Below, piece after piece: positions 5,350 through 6,030 of a DNA stretch of 6,030 nt. The position numbers were made by a program, and so were the translations under genes. Under the pieces are notes generated by a model. The model was not told where the DNA came from, did not search any database, and was given only the letters and a program-made list of their open reading frames with translations. Origin of the DNA: JBAYHA01 sp041666425 (lineage in GTDB: Bacteria > Patescibacteriota > Patescibacteriia > UBA11705 > JABHMO01); the NCBI GenBank assembly GCA_041666425.1, contig JBAYHA010000053.1, positions 1 through 6,030 on the forward strand, given 5' to 3'. Numbering within the stretch: position 1 is the stretch's first letter; each line of letters begins with the position of its first letter.

Positions 5350-5655
5350 ATGTTAACTATTAGATTGTCAAGAATCGGCAAAAAAAACGCCCCGCTTTTT
5401 CGCTTAATTGCCGTTGACCGCCACAAAGATCCATGGGGTACCAATCTCGAAATTTTGGGCAATTATAATCCAAAATCAAAAGAAACCAACCTCAAAGTTG
5501 AACGTCTTCAATATTGGATTTCCAAAGGCGCCCAATGCTCTAACTCGGTTTTTAACCTTCTCGTCACCAACAAAGTGCTTGAAGGCAAAAAAAAGAATGT
5601 ATCCACAGTTAGCGACAAAAGAAAAGAAAAACTGGCCAAAGGAAAAGCAAAATAA
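5350..5655 (+). CDS. rpsP: 30S ribosomal protein bS16
   Basis: A 101-residue bS16, a small-subunit protein that helps assemble the 5' domain of 16S rRNA. The N-terminal signature is clear: MLTIRLSRIGKKNAPLFRLI, then VDRHKDPWG and EILGNYNP (residues 34-41), matching the usual RLSRxGxKxxPxYRIVVxDxRxxRDG and ExLGxYxP pattern. The central VERLQYWISKGAQCSNSVFNLL matches the family's second half. The C-terminus is a lysine-rich tail, as in many bS16 proteins. The ATG is fixed by homology and has no SD. No terminator follows, so transcription may continue into khpA, its common neighbour in the rpsP-khpA-rimM-trmD-rplS cluster. Confidence 0.97.
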   Translation: MLTIRLSRIGKKNAPLFRLIAVDRHKDPWGTNLEILGNYNPKSKETNLKVERLQYWISKGAQCSNSVFNLLVTNKVLEGKKKNVSTVSDKRKEKLAKGKAK

Positions 5656-5688
5656 TCGCTAATTATAAACAAAACAAAGCAAACCACA

Positions 5689-5717
5689 TTGACAATTTGA
5701 TAAATGTTTGATATAAT
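5689..5717 (+). promoter_or_regulatory. Full-consensus promoter of khpA
   Basis: TTGACA (5689-5694), 17-bp spacer, TATAAT (5712-5717), with TGA in front of the -10 as an extended -10. A perfect consensus between rpsP and khpA means khpA, and any genes after it, can be transcribed independently of rpsP. Confidence 0.85.
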
Positions 5718-5730
5718 ACTATTAGTTTTT

Positions 5731-5781
5731 TAGTATCAATTTTCCAAATAGTCATTTGTTTGACCTGGACATTTGATACTA
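5731..5781 (+). promoter_or_regulatory. Structured leader of khpA
   Basis: A nested stem in the predicted leader of about 100 nt. The outer stem is 9 bp and perfect, TAGTATCAA (5731-5739) with TTGATACTA (5773-5781). A 4-bp stem TCCA/TGGA (5743-5746, 5766-5769) follows, then GTCA/TGAC (5751-5754, 5761-5764) with loop TTTGTT. No U-run follows, so it is not a terminator for rpsP. A related ATACTA overlaps the -10 box (5716-5721) and could pair with 5731-5736 at the DNA level. Regulation is inferred; the structure is seen. Confidence 0.55.
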
Positions 5782-5823
5782 TGAAAATTTAATATTTAAT
5801 AAATCGTAAAGAAAAGAAACTTT

Positions 5824-6030
5824 ATGGCAAATGAATTTGACAAGGAATTTCTTGAATTCATCGTCCGAGCAATCGTCGGCAACCCAAATGATGTAAAAGT
5901 CAATCGTGGTATCGACGAAAGAGGTGTCCTTTTAACTCTTGACATCAACCCAGCTGATATGGGATATGTCATCGGCAAAATGGGCCAAACCGCAAAGGCA
6001 ATCAGAACTTTATTGAAAATTGTCGGAGCC
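5824..6030 (+). CDS. khpA: KH-domain RNA-binding protein KhpA (3' end cut)
   Basis: The first 69 residues of a small KH-domain RNA-binding protein, usually about 75-80 residues long, so only the last few are beyond the window. The pattern DKEFLEFIVRAIVGNPNDVKV (from D6), GVLLTLDINPADMGYVIGK and GQTAKAIRTLLKIVGA is typical of KhpA/YlqC. The KH GxxG loop is GKMG (51-54), followed by the RNA-contacting helix. Family members bind many RNAs, and some partner with KhpB/EloR/Jag to affect cell division and elongation. Its place after rpsP is the usual one. The ATG at 5824 has no clear SD. A consensus promoter and a structured leader lie directly upstream. Confidence 0.93.
   Translation, partial: MANEFDKEFLEFIVRAIVGNPNDVKVNRGIDERGVLLTLDINPADMGYVIGKMGQTAKAIRTLLKIVGA

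Noticed and set aside
5101..5356. Hydrophobic membrane-like small proteins in two frames across the octamer array
   Set aside because: The repeated HCSFALLL-type peptide is only the translation of the 24-bp repeat. The frames lack an SD, run through the rpsP promoter and leader, and one overlaps the rpsP start.

Overview
The window is an AT-rich, gene-dense piece of a bacterial chromosome. The best guess for the source is a Candidate Phyla Radiation (Patescibacteria/Parcubacteria-like) bacterium. The guess rests on low GC, short spacers, start codons that mostly lack a Shine-Dalgarno (SD) sequence, a small secreted 3D-domain protein of a style common in that group, and palindromic repeats inserted in frame in a housekeeping gene. 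TGA is not used as a sense codon in any gene here, so the code is standard for bacteria. This assignment is inference; no rRNA is present to settle it.

Layout. Positions 1-202 hold a bidirectional-looking terminator and a cluster of AATTCTGAATTC repeats with a hairpin that abuts the polA stop codon. Minus-strand polA (203-3019) encodes a full-length DNA polymerase I. Its 5' nuclease and polymerase domains look intact, its proofreading domain is degenerate, and a composite palindrome/octamer repeat of about 124 bp is inserted in frame in the interdomain linker. Next is a minus-strand gene for an unrecognised 243-residue protein (3130-3861) with its own terminator, promoter and the only strong SD in the window. 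A divergent intergenic region carries a perfect 15-bp tandem duplication and the promoter of tRNA-Cys(GCA) (4027-4101). The tRNA and the convergent 3D-domain gene (4284-4874, minus) share a perfect 20-bp inverted repeat that acts as terminator. From about 4950 the plus strand carries a 12-unit octamer array, then promoter-leader-rpsP (5350-5655) and promoter-leader-khpA (5824 to the window edge), the start of the widespread rpsP-khpA ribosome/RNA-binding gene pair.

What stands out. A TTG[C/G/A]TC-type octamer repeat appears at three separate places, always in the same strand orientation: inside polA (with the palindromes), behind the 3D gene, and directly against the -35 box of the rpsP promoter. 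In polA the palindrome is read in the same frame twice while the octamers are read in two different frames. This points to a DNA-level repeat that is tolerated by the protein, by analogy with Rickettsia palindromic elements. Several promoters are close to sigma-70 consensus with exact 17-bp spacers, and three genes have 5' leaders with clear inverted repeats.
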